Shown one piece after another: positions 35,448 to 47,376 of a DNA stretch of 64,000 nt. Source of the DNA: Clostridium zeae (lineage in GTDB: Bacteria > Bacillota > Clostridia > Clostridiales > Clostridiaceae); the NCBI RefSeq assembly GCF_017312485.1, contig NZ_BMBA01000002.1, positions 1,194,829-1,258,828 on the forward strand, written 5' to 3'. The notes under the pieces were generated by a model. The model was not told where the DNA came from, searched no databases, and saw nothing but the letters and a program-made list of their open reading frames with translations. Every line of letters starts with the position of its first letter. Within the stretch, counting starts at the first letter, position 1. The translations under genes were made by a program, and so were the position numbers.

Positions 35448-35495
35448 ACAATTTTATTATTATCTAATTATAAGTAGTTAATGCTAAGTAATTGC

Positions 35496-37772
35496 TTATA
35501 TTTTGATTAGATTTTGGGTATCATGGGATTTCTCTTCACCTTCCCAATATCCTTCTTCAAACTCCTCAAAGCTTTCACCGTCTTCATCTTCATCATCAAA
35601 ATCGTTTAGCATTCCTTTTACATCTGGTACAGGAAGATCCATTTCAATTTCACTTTCTGTTGGTATTATATCAAAGTATACTTCTCTGTTATCTATATCA
35701 ACTCGTGAACATTTTACTGAAATACTGTCTCCTAATCTGTAAATTCTCTTTGTTCTCTCTCCAATTAACATTAGATGCTCTTCATCATATACATAATAGT
35801 CATCATCTAAGTCTGCTATACGTACTAGGCCTTCTATTGTGTTTGGAAGCTCTACAAACATACCGAAGTTTGTTACAGATGATATTACACCTACAAACTC
35901 TTGACCTATTCTATATGACATATACTCAGCTTTCTTTAAGTCATCAACTTCTCTTTCTGCATCTTGAGCCAATCTTTCCATATCCGAAGATTGCTTTGAA
36001 GCAGTATCAACTATCTTTACTAGTCTTTCTGATCTCTTCTCATCAATCTTTCCTCGAAGATGCTCTTTTATTATCCTGTGTATTTGCAGGTCAGGATATC
36101 TTCTTATTGGTGAAGTAAAGTGGCAATAGTATTTTGCTGCCAATCCAAAGTGCCCTACACATTCAGGTGCATATCTAGCTTGCATCATGCTTCTTAACAG
36201 AAGAGTACTAACTACAGTTTCTTCGTTCTTACCTTTAATCATTTCAAGTACATCTTGAAGATTTGACGGATGGATGTCTTGGCTCCATCTAACTGTATAA
36301 CCCAAGTTATATATAAAATTCTTAAATCTTTCTAGCTTTTCTTGATCTGGCTCTTCATGTATTCTATATACAAATGGAATCTTTGTCCAATACATATATT
36401 CAGCTACAGTTTCATTACATACAAGCATAAATTCTTCTATAATTCTATTTGCTATTGCTCTTTCATAAGGTTTAATCTCTATTGGCTTTCCAAGGTCATC
36501 TAATATTATCTTAGATTCTTCAAAGTCAAAGTCTATTGCGCCTCTTTTTAATCTTCTCTTATTTAATATTAAACATAATTCTTCCATAGCCTTGAAATCA
36601 TCATAAAGATAATCATATCTCTTTATAAGATCTTCATTTCCGTCTTTTAGTATTGCTGTAACATCTGTATAAGTCATTCTTTCTGATGTTTTTATAACAC
36701 TTTCAACTATCTCATGGTCTACAACATTACCTGACTTATCTATGGTCATAATGCAGCTTAAAGCTAATCTATCTACTTTAGGATTAAGAGAACAAATTCC
36801 GTTTGATAATTTTTTAGGAAGCATAGGTATAACTCTATCTATAAGATATACTGATGTAGCTCTTTTAAGTGCTTCTTTATCTAAAGGATTTTTTTCTCTA
36901 ACATAATGCGTTACATCGGCTATATGAACACCTAATTTATAATTTCCACCTGGCAGTCTTTCTATATTAACTGCATCATCCAAGTCTTTAGCGTCTTCAC
37001 CATCGATTGTTACCATTTTTACATTACGTAAATCTCTTCTTTTCTTATATTCTTCTGCTGGTATTTCTTCCTCGATGTTCTCAGCATACTCTATTACCTT
37101 ATCTGGGAACTCTTCTGGAAGTCCATATTTCTTAATTATGGTTAATATGTCTAAGCCCTTATCTCCCTTTTTACCTAAAACATCAGTTACAACACCTTCT
37201 GGATTTCTTCTTTGGTCAGGCCATTTTACGATTTCAACCTGTACTAAATCTCCAGTTTGTGCATTTTTCCTGTCATTTTTAGGGATGAATATATCAAATT
37301 GTACTCTTTTATCTTCTGGCACAACAAAGCCGAAGTTTCTTGAGTCTTCATACACCCCAATTATTTTTTTGTTTACTCTTTCAGTTATTTGAACAATTTC
37401 ACCTTCACATTTTTTGCCTTTATCATCTTCTTTTAATATCTTTGCTACTACCTTATCACCATTCATCGCACCATTCATTGATGAGCTTGGTATAAATACA
37501 TCCTTTAAACCTTCTTCATCAGGTATAACAAATCCAAAACCTCTTTGATGTACTTGTATTTTACCTGCTACAAGTCCCATTCTTTCAGGTAGTCCAAATC
37601 TATCATGAGCAGTTCTTACTATAAGACCTTCTTTTTCCATAGTTTTTATCGCTCTTTTAAAAGCTTTATATTCATCTCTATTTATATCAAAAATTGTTGC
37701 CAAATCTTGAATATCCATTGGTCTATAGGCAGGTTCTTTCATGAAAGTAAGAAGTGTTTGCTTTATTCCCAT
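35496..37772 (-). CDS. rnr: Ribonuclease R
   Basis: 758 residues, a processive 3'-5' exoribonuclease able to pass through RNA structure. Order: N-terminal winged helix (1-70), two cold-shock domains (about 75-230, GKIQVHQRGFGFVIPD and GVYEDSRNFGFVVP), the RNB catalytic domain with DGEDAKDLDDAVNIE (catalytic Asp cluster) and HFTSPIRRYPDLQIHR, and an S1 domain (EFVGVISSVTNFGMFVELPN), ending in an acidic tail. ATG 37772 has GGAGG eight bases upstream; the frame starts at 37787 without a better site. The order secG-rnr-smpB-ssrA is common in Firmicutes, and RNase R also degrades tmRNA-targeted messages. Confidence 0.96.
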   Translation of the reverse strand: MGIKQTLLTFMKEPAYRPMDIQDLATIFDINRDEYKAFKRAIKTMEKEGLIVRTAHDRFGLPERMGLVAGKIQVHQRGFGFVIPDEEGLKDVFIPSSSMNGAMNGDKVVAKILKEDDKGKKCEGEIVQITERVNKKIIGVYEDSRNFGFVVPEDKRVQFDIFIPKNDRKNAQTGDLVQVEIVKWPDQRRNPEGVVTDVLGKKGDKGLDILTIIKKYGLPEEFPDKVIEYAENIEEEIPAEEYKKRRDLRNVKMVTIDGEDAKDLDDAVNIERLPGGNYKLGVHIADVTHYVREKNPLDKEALKRATSVYLIDRVIPMLPKKLSNGICSLNPKVDRLALSCIMTIDKSGNVVDHEIVESVIKTSERMTYTDVTAILKDGNEDLIKRYDYLYDDFKAMEELCLILNKRRLKRGAIDFDFEESKIILDDLGKPIEIKPYERAIANRIIEEFMLVCNETVAEYMYWTKIPFVYRIHEEPDQEKLERFKNFIYNLGYTVRWSQDIHPSNLQDVLEMIKGKNEETVVSTLLLRSMMQARYAPECVGHFGLAAKYYCHFTSPIRRYPDLQIHRIIKEHLRGKIDEKRSERLVKIVDTASKQSSDMERLAQDAEREVDDLKKAEYMSYRIGQEFVGVISSVTNFGMFVELPNTIEGLVRIADLDDDYYVYDEEHLMLIGERTKRIYRLGDSISVKCSRVDIDNREVYFDIIPTESEIEMDLPVPDVKGMLNDFDDEDEDGESFEEFEEGYWEGEEKSHDTQNLIKI

Positions 37773-37928
37773 AGCATCAGCCTCCATATTTATATTATTT
37801 TTTATTATCTATTTTTCCCTATTCAATATCTTTAATACTTTAAAATTAAGCTTTTGAAATCATAACTAAAACATAGTTAATTAAGAAATGTTTACTGCTA
37901 TCATTCTATTTATATTAATTGAGATATA

Positions 37929-38023
37929 GATGTACCAATTCGAACTGAAATTTATTTTCAAAACTTCTCTTGATTCTGAGATGTGAATTTGAAAATATAA
38001 ATTATACTACGAAGTGGTACATC
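37929..38023. repeat. Palindromic repeat B, copy 4
   Basis: GATGTACCAATTCGAAC ... TACGAAGTGGTACATC with inner ATTTTCAAA / TTTGAAAAT pairing; almost the same ends as 8154-8249. Confidence 0.6.
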
Positions 38024-38133
38024 GATAAGTACAAAATTAGCATATTTTATGAAAAATCTATGATTTACCTCTATTATAATTGGATATACTAATTAAAGCA
38101 AATAAAGATAAATTAACACAATAACCATTGTAG

Positions 38134-38180
38134 AAAATCATATTAATTCTTTGCAAAATTCATTAAAGCATCGGAGGAAT
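38134..38180. repeat. Dispersed repeat D, copy 2
   Basis: AAATCATATTAATTCTTTGC, then AAAATTCATTAAAGCATCGGA; about 100 bp upstream of the rubredoxin gene. Compare 31585 and 61219. Confidence 0.55.
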
Positions 38181-38285
38181 GACAATTTAATTAATTTCGA
38201 ATTATTATTAATTAATATTTATTTTCTATTGATATTTATTTTTATATGTATTATAATGAATTCACAAGCTACATAGGAGGAAGTC

Positions 38286-38444
38286 ATGAAAAGATATGTT
38301 TGCATAGAATGTGGTTATATTTATGACCCAGCTATTGGCGACAGTTCTCAAGACATAGTAGCCGGCACAGCTTTTGAAGCTTTGCCAGAATATTGGCTTT
38401 GCCCGATTTGCGGGGAGCCCTTAGACATGTTTGAAGAACTGTAA
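38286..38444 (+). CDS. Rubredoxin
   Basis: 52 residues, too short for many ORF cut-offs. [19 protein letters not shown] and [14 protein letters not shown] give the two CxxCG knuckles (Cys 6, 9, 39, 42) that hold a single iron. [11 protein letters not shown] matches the conserved FxxLPxxWxCP segment, so it is a standard rubredoxin, a one-electron carrier used by clostridia with peroxidases, superoxide reductase or flavodiiron proteins. TAGGAGGAAGTC precedes the ATG. It is monocistronic, with a terminator at 38506-38533. Confidence 0.95.
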   Translation: MKRYVCIECGYIYDPAIGDSSQDIVAGTAFEALPEYWLCPICGEPLDMFEEL

Positions 38445-38505
38445 TATTGATACTTACTTCCTATTCAAAGCCGACCTCACTCTTTTAATACTATTCACGA
38501 CAAAG

Positions 38506-38533
38506 AATCACTAGGGCATTAGCCTTAGTGATT
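38506..38533 (+). terminator. Terminator of the rubredoxin gene
   Basis: AATCACTAGGGC / GCCTTAGTGATT followed by TTTTTATG. Confidence 0.8.
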
Positions 38534-38579
38534 TTTTATGCGCATATATCCTTCCTAATTCATATAACGCATAAAATAT

Positions 38580-38607
38580 AAAGGCTGACCAAATTTGGTC
38601 AGCCTTT
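38580..38607 (-). terminator. Terminator of secG
   Basis: Perfect stem AAAGGCTGACCAAA / TTTGGTCAGCCTTT, just past the secG stop; symmetrical, so active both ways. Confidence 0.8.
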
Positions 38608-38619
38608 ATATCAAACTTA

Positions 38620-38847
38620 TTATATAAAGTTTAGAACTACTGTATTGATAGCAAATAATATTGATGCAATTATAGTCACATTTCTAAGTGCAGCTTCTTT
38701 TGTTCTTCCTTTATTTTTAGAGTAAAAAGTTTCGCTTTTACCTTGGATTAATCCGCTTAGCGCATCAGCTTTACTTGGTTGTAGTAATACTGATACTATT
38801 ATGATTATTCCGATAATAACTTCTAATGCTGTTAAAACGTTATGCAT
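38620..38847 (-). CDS. secG: Preprotein translocase subunit SecG
   Basis: 75 residues, two transmembrane helices (LTALEVIIGIIIIVSVLLQ and VTIIASILFAINTVVLNFI) joined by a polar loop with the family-like SVLLQPSKADALSGLIQGKSE. SecG helps SecYE/SecA move proteins across the membrane. ATG 38847 has GGAGGTGA upstream; the frame extends to 38865 without support. It lies upstream of rnr on the same strand, a common clostridial order, though here the rubredoxin gene sits between them on the other strand. Confidence 0.93.
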   Translation of the reverse strand: MHNVLTALEVIIGIIIIVSVLLQPSKADALSGLIQGKSETFYSKNKGRTKEAALRNVTIIASILFAINTVVLNFI

Positions 38848-39076
38848 TATAGTCACCTCCTGCATTCATTAGCTTTTCATCTTTTTGCATAATTTAACTA
38901 TACCTTCAACTTTAGGTTAACTTATATAATATAATTATAAATTAAAATATTGCGGATGTATAGATTATAAAACCATACACATATGATTTTATAATAGCAT
39001 ACCATAATATTATTTACAATAATTAGTTACAAAGCAAAATAAAAAGGTGGATGAAAAGACTTTTCTAACGTATAAA

Positions 39077-39103
39077 AAGCAGTTACCATAAAGATAACTG
39101 CTT
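39077..39103 (-). terminator. Terminator of eno
   Basis: AAGCAGTTA / TAACTGCTT stem with T-run on the minus strand, about 20 bp after the eno stop. Confidence 0.75.
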
Positions 39104-39121
39104 ATTTATGATTAAGTGAAA

Positions 39122-40522
<1,401 letters not shown>

Positions 40523-40992
40523 TTATTTTAGTAAATTATTATTGCATTTCCTCATTTGGTTAAATTTATTATAAAACAAACAAATAGCTTTTTCAATCAT
40601 TTGATAATAATTTTCATTACAATTCACATTTAAATCGCAATATTCTAATAACTTAAACTTATTTCTATAAATTATTCTTCATATTTCTATTATATTTACT
40701 ATATTTTTATAAAAAATATTATAATTTTAATATTTCTACGTACTCGCTAAAACGATTATTTTTGTCTTAATTCCGATGCTATTTTATTTTCTTATAATTA
40801 CTTTCTACTCTACATCTTTATATTATTTTTAAGTGAAAAGATTCCTTTGAACAACAACCCTTATATTTTTAGCTTTTATATTTGGTTCTATTCATATATA
40901 ATCCTAAAAATGATTTCAATTCTTTCGCTCCCTTACTATTAAGATAAGCTTAATTCTTGTTGTAAATAGATAATTAAAGCTTTTTCTCATAT

Positions 40993-41098
40993 TTGCATCA
41001 ATTTCATGCAAATTTATGCAACAATATCGCATTCAATGCAATTATTTCTTAATATACAAAAAAATACTTATATTGTTGCAAAACTATGCACAATGCAA
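40993..41098 (+). promoter_or_regulatory. Cluster of TTGCAT/ATGCAA motifs before the glucanase gene
   Basis: At least six ATGCA or TGCAA words within 105 bp, including the inverted pair TTGCAT-N7-ATGCAA (40993-41011) and TTGCA...TGCAA overlapping the promoter. They look like operator half-sites. The LacI-type regulator encoded after the glucanase is the natural candidate to bind them. Not seen elsewhere in the window at this density. Confidence 0.5.
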
Positions 41099-41104
41099 TA
41101 TAAT
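41076..41104 (+). promoter_or_regulatory. Promoter of the GH81 glucanase gene
   Basis: TTGCAA, 17-bp spacer, TATAAT, inside the motif cluster; gives a leader of about 165 nt. Confidence 0.65.
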
Positions 41105-41275
41105 AAAGTTGTTTAATGAAATTTTTTCCATTAATTCATTTATTTCTCTTATTAAATCACATAAGAAAGGAGGCTTTTTAATCTATAGAAATTTTAAAAG
41201 TTGTCTTTACTCAATTTCAACACAGCACTTGGACATAGCATAATAATTTAATAAATATAATTGGAGGGAATAGAA

Positions 41276-44200
41276 ATGTTTCAGATTATGCCTCTAAAGG
41301 CAAAGAGATTTAGGAGTATATTATCTTTTTCTATTATATTTACCATGCTTATGACCATGGTAATATGCGCCACACCAAAGATTGTAAAAGCTGCAGGCTC
41401 ACCTTTGTTATCTCTCAGAAAACCAGTACTCGCCTCCTCTACCGAAGGCTCAAACAGCACTGATAAAGCAGTTGATAGCAACATCAATTCTCGATGGGCC
41501 AGTGTATGGCAGATGGACCCTCAATGGATCTATGTAGATCTAGGTTCTACTGCTAATATTAATCGTGTATATCTAAGTTGGGAAAGTGCTTATGCAAAAT
41601 CATTCCAAATTCAAACCTCAAACGACGCTGCCACTTGGACATCGATCTATTCTACAACCTCAGGCACAGGTGGTATTAATGACTTAACTGTATCTGGAAC
41701 AGGCAGATATGTCCGTGTATACTGCACTCAACGTGCTTTATCTGATTATGGTTACTCCCTATATGAATTTCAAGTATATGGTGATTATACTACACCTCAA
41801 CCACCCGCTCCTGTAAACGTTGCCTTAAATAAACCTACAAATGCATCAACTTGGGAAGTACCTAGTTGGTCAACTGATCCTGATATCGTCTCTGCAAAAA
41901 AAGTAAATGATGGAGATATAACAAGTCGTTGGTCTTCTGAATCTTGGGATCCACAGTGGGTTAGTATCGATTTAGGTAGTATCCATACCATAGGAACAAT
42001 AGTATTAAGCTGGGAATCTGCTTATGGAAAATCATATGATATACAAGTTTCCGACGACAACAACAATTGGAAAACAGTTTACCGTCAACTTTATGGACAA
42101 GGTGGCGTTGATACTATAAAAATTAAAGCTAGCGGTCGTTATGTCAGAATGTATGGTTTCGCAAGGGGTACAGCTTTCGGATACTCCTTATATGAATTTG
42201 AAGTCTATGATTTTGTTAATGGCGATCCTACTCCAGTTGTTCATATCCCTGATATGCCTGTAGCAAAAGTGGTTAATGTGGGTGCAGGTAGCTATAAAAC
42301 AAATGATATAACCTGCTACACTCCTATATATCCAGAGTATAAAACAGCAAATCTAAAAACACCAATTCCATCTGGTGGATGGTGGCAATCTATCCTAATA
42401 AAACGCCTAAGTGATGGTATAGTTCCATTGCCCTTTAGAACTCAATACACAGATCAAGGCTTAAGTGTTATGAATCCTGGATCGGGTTTCGTAAGTACTG
42501 ATGGTAAAACTATAAGCACTGCTGGCGCACCTGATTTTTATCTTATGACAAGCAATATAGATCCAATGAAAATGTCTGCAAAGGTTGATGGTTATGGCGA
42601 TTACTCAGTAAGATCAGTACTAAGTGATGATGACACCTTTAAGATGAAAACTACAATGGTTAAAGGCTCACCTTATCTATACAATGAATTTACAGATGCT
42701 AGTTCCCCTTTTATTACCTTAAATGCTACAACAAGATTTTTTGATGACAAAAACAATACTATTTTAGCAACTGATGGTGCAATAGTAACAGCAGACCACA
42801 TAGGAGTGGAAGTTACTAATGTGGACTGTAATAATACTACAAAAGTCAGAGCTTATGGTATTTTTGCTCCTAGTGGAACAGTATTTAAAAAGACAGGCAG
42901 CAAACTTACTCTTCAACTTGGAAATGGTGACAATTACTTATCTATCGCCACCCTTCCTTCTAATGCTAACTTAAACTATTATTATCAACACGCATATGCT
43001 TTCGTCACAGATACTAAAGCTACTTTCAAATGTGATGATGCTACCGGATTGGTTACTACTACTTATAATTCTACAACTCAATTAAAACGTGCTGGCTTTT
43101 CATCAGACACCTTGTTAGCTTTATTGCCAAACCAATGGAAGAGTATAACATCAGCTACCTCACTAACTTCCTATACCTATCCTTATATAAGAGGAATAAT
43201 GAAAGTCCATGAAGGTAATTCTTTCTTTATGCAAGATAAATTTACAGGAATAATACCTCAGTTTGGCATTCCTTCAGATTCTAGCACCTATAATAAAGCA
43301 GATGTAATAAGCTATCTTAACAATACAAATTCAATGCTTGAAAACAACTATATGTGGGACGATCCTTATTGGGAAGGAAAGAACTTACAACCCTTAAGCC
43401 AATCAATTCTGATTGCAGATCAATTGGGCGAAACCGCAATTCGAGATAAGTCTTTATCTATTTTAAAGAAGATACTAACTAACTGGCTAACTTATAGCGG
43501 TGGTTATCCAAACGATTATCCTTATTACCTATATTATTCTCCAGAATGGGGTTCAATGATGGGTGATGGCGGAGACCACGGTATGGCTAAGTGGATGTCA
43601 GATCATCATTATGTATGGGGATACTTTATCTATGCATCAGCTATTTTAGCTTCCTACGATAAAGACTATCTAAATAACTATGGTGGCATGGTTGAAGAAC
43701 TTATAAAAGATGTTGGAAATCCCTCAAGAAATGACTCAATGTATCCATATATAAGAGCTTTCGATCCTTATGAAGGTGTATCTTGGGCTGGAGGTTATGG
43801 AGACAGCTATGATGGAAATAATCAAGAGGCTACCTCAGAAGCATTATTTGCGTATGCAGGAGAATATCTATGGGGTGTCCTTACTAATAATGCTCAATAC
43901 AGAGATGTTGGTATGTGGGTATATACTGTAGAAACTAAATCCATCTTAGATTATTGGTTTAATTACGACCAAGACAGCTTACCAGCTAACTATACTCATG
44001 GCGTAGTAGGCCAAGTTTGGGGAAGTAAGAATGTTTACGGCACTTATTTTTCTACTGATCCTAACTGTATATATGGCATAGGCTGGCTTCCAGTAGCACC
44101 TTATATGACATACTTCGGATTAAATTCTGCTGCTGCAAAAAGAACTTATGACTCCTTTGTAAAAGATAAAGGTGGTGCTGAAAATGGTTGGTATCATGTT

Positions 44201-46093
44201 ATTTGGCCTTTTGAAGCCTTAAGTGATCCTAAGGCTACTATAGCCAAATGGGATCCTTCTAAGATTGCAGCCGATGACGCAAACGGACAAAAAGAGTGGC
44301 CAAATACCTACTGGTTTATTCACGCCATGGACGCCTTTGGAACTCGTACTTCAGATATATGGTCATCTAATTGGACTACCTATCAAGCCTTTGTGAAAAA
44401 CGGAAATTATACAGTTAATATATGGAATCCTACTAGTATAACACAATATGTTGTATTTAGAGATACAACTGGCAATATAGTAGGTACAGTAACAGTGCCT
44501 TCTATGAAGACAGTTGTAGCTAATCCTAAAAACGGTATTCAGCCTCCTGCCGCCAATGGACAAGTAGCTGCACCTACCTTTAGTATTGCAAGTGGGACTT
44601 ATAGTTCCGCGCAGTTAGTTGAAATTTCATCTCAAACATCAGGCGCTACTATCAGATATACAACAGATGGAACAGAACCTACTGCTTCTTCACAAAAATA
44701 TACAGGAGCAATAAACGTATCTCAAAATATGATCATAAAAGCTAAAGCATTTAAAGAGCTTATGAATGATTCTACCTCAACTAGTGCTAACTACGTGATT
44801 TCAATAAAGGATAAGGTATCCATACCTACAATAACACCAACTACTGGCACTTATACAACTTCTCAGACAGTAGCAATAAGTGATACTACTTCTGGCTCAA
44901 CTATAAGATATACCACTGATGGCTCTACACCTACAAGCTCTAACGGAACAGTTTATTCTGCTCCATTTACAGTATCCTCTACCACTACAGTTAAGGCCAT
45001 CTCTTACAAATCAGGTATGACAGATTCAGATATCTCGACCTCTACAATTACAATTAATACTACGCCTACAACCACAAACTTAGCATTAAATAAAACCGCG
45101 ACCACGTATTCTATCCTTGGTGGAAATACAGCCTCTGCCGCCTTTGATGGAAATATAAATACCCGATGGGAATCAGACTATAAGGATCCTCAGTGGATAT
45201 CAGTAGATCTTGGCTCAAGCTATAATGTAACTGGCGTTAAACTTAACTGGGAAACTGCCGCAGGAAAAGATTATAAGATTCAAGTATCTAGTGATAATAC
45301 AAGCTGGAATGACGCATATACAAAAACTGGTGGAACTGGAGGCATAGAAAATATAACCTTCCAGACAGCTTCTACTGGAAGATATGTACGAATGTATGGT
45401 ACTGCCAGAACTACAGGATACGGTTATTCTTTATGGGAATTCGAAGTGTATGGTACAGCAGTAAATAGCAATAAAATATCTACCCCCGTGATTACTCCTG
45501 TTACTGGCACCTACGGAACTAATCAAACAGTTACTATAACTGACAGTACTTCAGATTCAACCATTAGATATACAACTGATGGTTCTGCTCCTTCCGCTAC
45601 TAATGGAACAATCTATACAGGTGCCTTTACAATATCAACTTCGACTACAGTTAAAGCAATAGCGTATAAATCAGGTATGACAGATTCAGATATTGCCTCT
45701 TCAATAATCACTATTAACACGCAACCAACATCACTAAAGATACAAGCAGAAAGCTATACGGCAATGAGTGGTATAGGAACAGAGGCCTGCAATGATATAG
45801 ATGGAGGTCAAAACGTAGGTTGGATTGATACAGGTGATTGGATGGACTATACTATAAATGTTCCAAATACAGGAACCTATAATTTAAACTACAGAGTAAA
45901 TGGTTGGAACACTGATGCGCAGATACAATTAAAATTAGGAAATACAATTCTAGCTACTACCGGTGTAAATACTAATAATTCCTGGACCACTGTTAGCTCA
46001 TCTCCTGTACCTCTAAACGCTGGCACTCAAACCATACGAGTTTATTCTAGCGGTGGTGGTTTCAATCTTAATTGGTTTGAACTTACGAAGTAA
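41276..46093 (+). CDS. Secreted GH81 endo-beta-1,3-glucanase with multiple binding modules
   Basis: 1605 residues. A long signal peptide (RFRSILSFSIIFTMLMTMVI, cut near VKAAG). Order: two F5/8 type C (discoidin/CBM32-like) domains (~40-170, ~180-320); the GH81 core (~330-1090) with FMQDKFTG, YSPEWGSMMGDGGDHGM, SDHHYVWGYFIYA and the catalytic region WAGGYGDSYDGNNQEATSEAL; two chitobiase-type C-terminal repeats (~1097-1260); a third F5/8 C domain (~1268-1393); a third such repeat (~1398-1481); and a C-terminal CBM6 (~1487-1605). GH81 cuts beta-1,3-glucan (laminarin, callose, fungal wall). No dockerin or sortase motif, so it is a free enzyme. GGAGGG precedes ATG 41276. A LacI-type gene follows. 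Confidence 0.93.
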   Translation: MFQIMPLKAKRFRSILSFSIIFTMLMTMVICATPKIVKAAGSPLLSLRKPVLASSTEGSNSTDKAVDSNINSRWASVWQMDPQWIYVDLGSTANINRVYLSWESAYAKSFQIQTSNDAATWTSIYSTTSGTGGINDLTVSGTGRYVRVYCTQRALSDYGYSLYEFQVYGDYTTPQPPAPVNVALNKPTNASTWEVPSWSTDPDIVSAKKVNDGDITSRWSSESWDPQWVSIDLGSIHTIGTIVLSWESAYGKSYDIQVSDDNNNWKTVYRQLYGQGGVDTIKIKASGRYVRMYGFARGTAFGYSLYEFEVYDFVNGDPTPVVHIPDMPVAKVVNVGAGSYKTNDITCYTPIYPEYKTANLKTPIPSGGWWQSILIKRLSDGIVPLPFRTQYTDQGLSVMNPGSGFVSTDGKTISTAGAPDFYLMTSNIDPMKMSAKVDGYGDYSVRSVLSDDDTFKMKTTMVKGSPYLYNEFTDASSPFITLNATTRFFDDKNNTILATDGAIVTADHIGVEVTNVDCNNTTKVRAYGIFAPSGTVFKKTGSKLTLQLGNGDNYLSIATLPSNANLNYYYQHAYAFVTDTKATFKCDDATGLVTTTYNSTTQLKRAGFSSDTLLALLPNQWKSITSATSLTSYTYPYIRGIMKVHEGNSFFMQDKFTGIIPQFGIPSDSSTYNKADVISYLNNTNSMLENNYMWDDPYWEGKNLQPLSQSILIADQLGETAIRDKSLSILKKILTNWLTYSGGYPNDYPYYLYYSPEWGSMMGDGGDHGMAKWMSDHHYVWGYFIYASAILASYDKDYLNNYGGMVEELIKDVGNPSRNDSMYPYIRAFDPYEGVSWAGGYGDSYDGNNQEATSEALFAYAGEYLWGVLTNNAQYRDVGMWVYTVETKSILDYWFNYDQDSLPANYTHGVVGQVWGSKNVYGTYFSTDPNCIYGIGWLPVAPYMTYFGLNSAAAKRTYDSFVKDKGGAENGWYHVIWPFEALSDPKATIAKWDPSKIAADDANGQKEWPNTYWFIHAMDAFGTRTSDIWSSNWTTYQAFVKNGNYTVNIWNPTSITQYVVFRDTTGNIVGTVTVPSMKTVVANPKNGIQPPAANGQVAAPTFSIASGTYSSAQLVEISSQTSGATIRYTTDGTEPTASSQKYTGAINVSQNMIIKAKAFKELMNDSTSTSANYVISIKDKVSIPTITPTTGTYTTSQTVAISDTTSGSTIRYTTDGSTPTSSNGTVYSAPFTVSSTTTVKAISYKSGMTDSDISTSTITINTTPTTTNLALNKTATTYSILGGNTASAAFDGNINTRWESDYKDPQWISVDLGSSYNVTGVKLNWETAAGKDYKIQVSSDNTSWNDAYTKTGGTGGIENITFQTASTGRYVRMYGTARTTGYGYSLWEFEVYGTAVNSNKISTPVITPVTGTYGTNQTVTITDSTSDSTIRYTTDGSAPSATNGTIYTGAFTISTSTTVKAIAYKSGMTDSDIASSIITINTQPTSLKIQAESYTAMSGIGTEACNDIDGGQNVGWIDTGDWMDYTINVPNTGTYNLNYRVNGWNTDAQIQLKLGNTILATTGVNTNNSWTTVSSSPVPLNAGTQTIRVYSSGGGFNLNWFELTK

Positions 46094-46156
46094 TATAACG
46101 TAACAGTTTATATAGCTGTAAAATTCAAAAATATGGTATAATGTTGTAAATATAAA

Positions 46157-46204
46157 TTAATGAAACTGTTGGTATATCTAAAAATGTGCCAACAGTTTCA
46201 TTAA
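46157..46204 (+). terminator. Terminator-like hairpin after the glucanase gene
   Basis: TTAATGAAACTGTTGG / CCAACAGTTTCATTAA, a 16-bp perfect stem; the T-run is weak, so it may be partly read through into the regulator. Confidence 0.6.
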
Positions 46205-46286
46205 TAAACACATGACTCATAAACTTACGCATAGATATTTGCTCTTAATCATACAAAAATAATTTAACTGTAAAGTAGGGATTTAG

Positions 46287-47300
46287 ATGGTTACATTATC
46301 TGATGTTTCAAAAGAAGCTGGAGTATCAAGCAGCACCGTTTCTAGAGTAATGAATGGAAATAAAAAAATAAGTGAAGAAACAAGAAAAAAGGTTATGGAA
46401 GCGGCAAAAAAACTTAATTATAAGCCAAGCACTAATTTGATAGAAAATAGAAATAGCACTAACACAATAGGTGTAATAGCCTCGTCTTATTTATCAGATT
46501 ATTTTTATTTTCCTGCTCTTGAGAGCATTTTTGAAAAAATAGAACACCTTGGCTATAAAGTGTTATTTTGTAGATTAAATACCACCTATGGTCTTGAGCC
46601 TAATTTTGATATCCTTCAAGATCTTGAAGATAAAGTAGATGGTTTAATTTTCGTGGGAAATTTCCGTATTACCGAAAATGAATTAAAAGCTTTCATTGAT
46701 AAGAATATCCCTATTGTTTCTCTGTTTGGCTATATTGACGTCCCTGGCATTGACCATGTCATCACCAACAATTTTCAAGCTGGATATGATGCTACTTCCT
46801 ATTTAATAAATATTGGACATAAAAAAATCGGCCACATTATGTCAAATAGAGTCTTTATTCATTCTATCGAGAGAATGAACGGATACATAAAAGCCTTAAA
46901 GGATAATGGTATAGTTCAAAATGAATCTCTTATAGCCGTAGGAAATTATACCTTTGAAGAGGCTTATCAAGCATCTTTAAATTTTATAGATACCAATCAG
47001 TTTACCGCAGTGTTTTGTTTTAGCGATGTAATAGCTAGTGCATTTATCAGAGCTTGCAAAGAAAGAAACTTGAAAGTTCCCGAAGATATTTCTGTGATAG
47101 GTATTGACGATATTACGTACGAAAATAATCTAATAAATAAAGATATAGTTCCAATTACAACCATGCGTCAGCCACGAAAAGAAATGGCTGACTATGCAGT
47201 AAGAATTCTTTTTCAAAAATTACGTGGAATAGACACTTTTAATAGAAAAGTATATGATCCTATACTGATAGAAAGAAATTCAACTATGCCTAGAAAATAA
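46287..47300 (+). CDS. LacI-family transcriptional regulator
   Basis: 337 residues. The N-terminal HTH reads VTLSDVSKEAGVSSSTVSRVMNG with the hinge helix KKLNYKPSTN, followed by a periplasmic-binding-protein-like sugar domain (NTIGVIASSYLSDYF, HKKIGHIMSN, DISVIGIDDITYEN). It probably represses the glucanase gene just upstream and is released by a beta-glucan oligosaccharide; the TTGCAT/ATGCAA cluster is the likely operator. Its ATG follows a weak AGTAGGG site. No sugar transporter accompanies the pair here. Confidence 0.92.
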   Translation: MVTLSDVSKEAGVSSSTVSRVMNGNKKISEETRKKVMEAAKKLNYKPSTNLIENRNSTNTIGVIASSYLSDYFYFPALESIFEKIEHLGYKVLFCRLNTTYGLEPNFDILQDLEDKVDGLIFVGNFRITENELKAFIDKNIPIVSLFGYIDVPGIDHVITNNFQAGYDATSYLINIGHKKIGHIMSNRVFIHSIERMNGYIKALKDNGIVQNESLIAVGNYTFEEAYQASLNFIDTNQFTAVFCFSDVIASAFIRACKERNLKVPEDISVIGIDDITYENNLINKDIVPITTMRQPRKEMADYAVRILFQKLRGIDTFNRKVYDPILIERNSTMPRK

Positions 47301-47376
47301 ACTTCACAATTCCATACTTTTTCAACAATTTATCAGCTAAATGATTTTTACATACCTTTACTACACAAAATAAAAA

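Noticed and set aside
41016..41243. 75-codon plus-strand frame before the glucanase gene
   Set aside because: It runs through the motif cluster and promoter, so it would start upstream of the transcript start; a good AAGGAGG inside it is followed by no start codon in frame.
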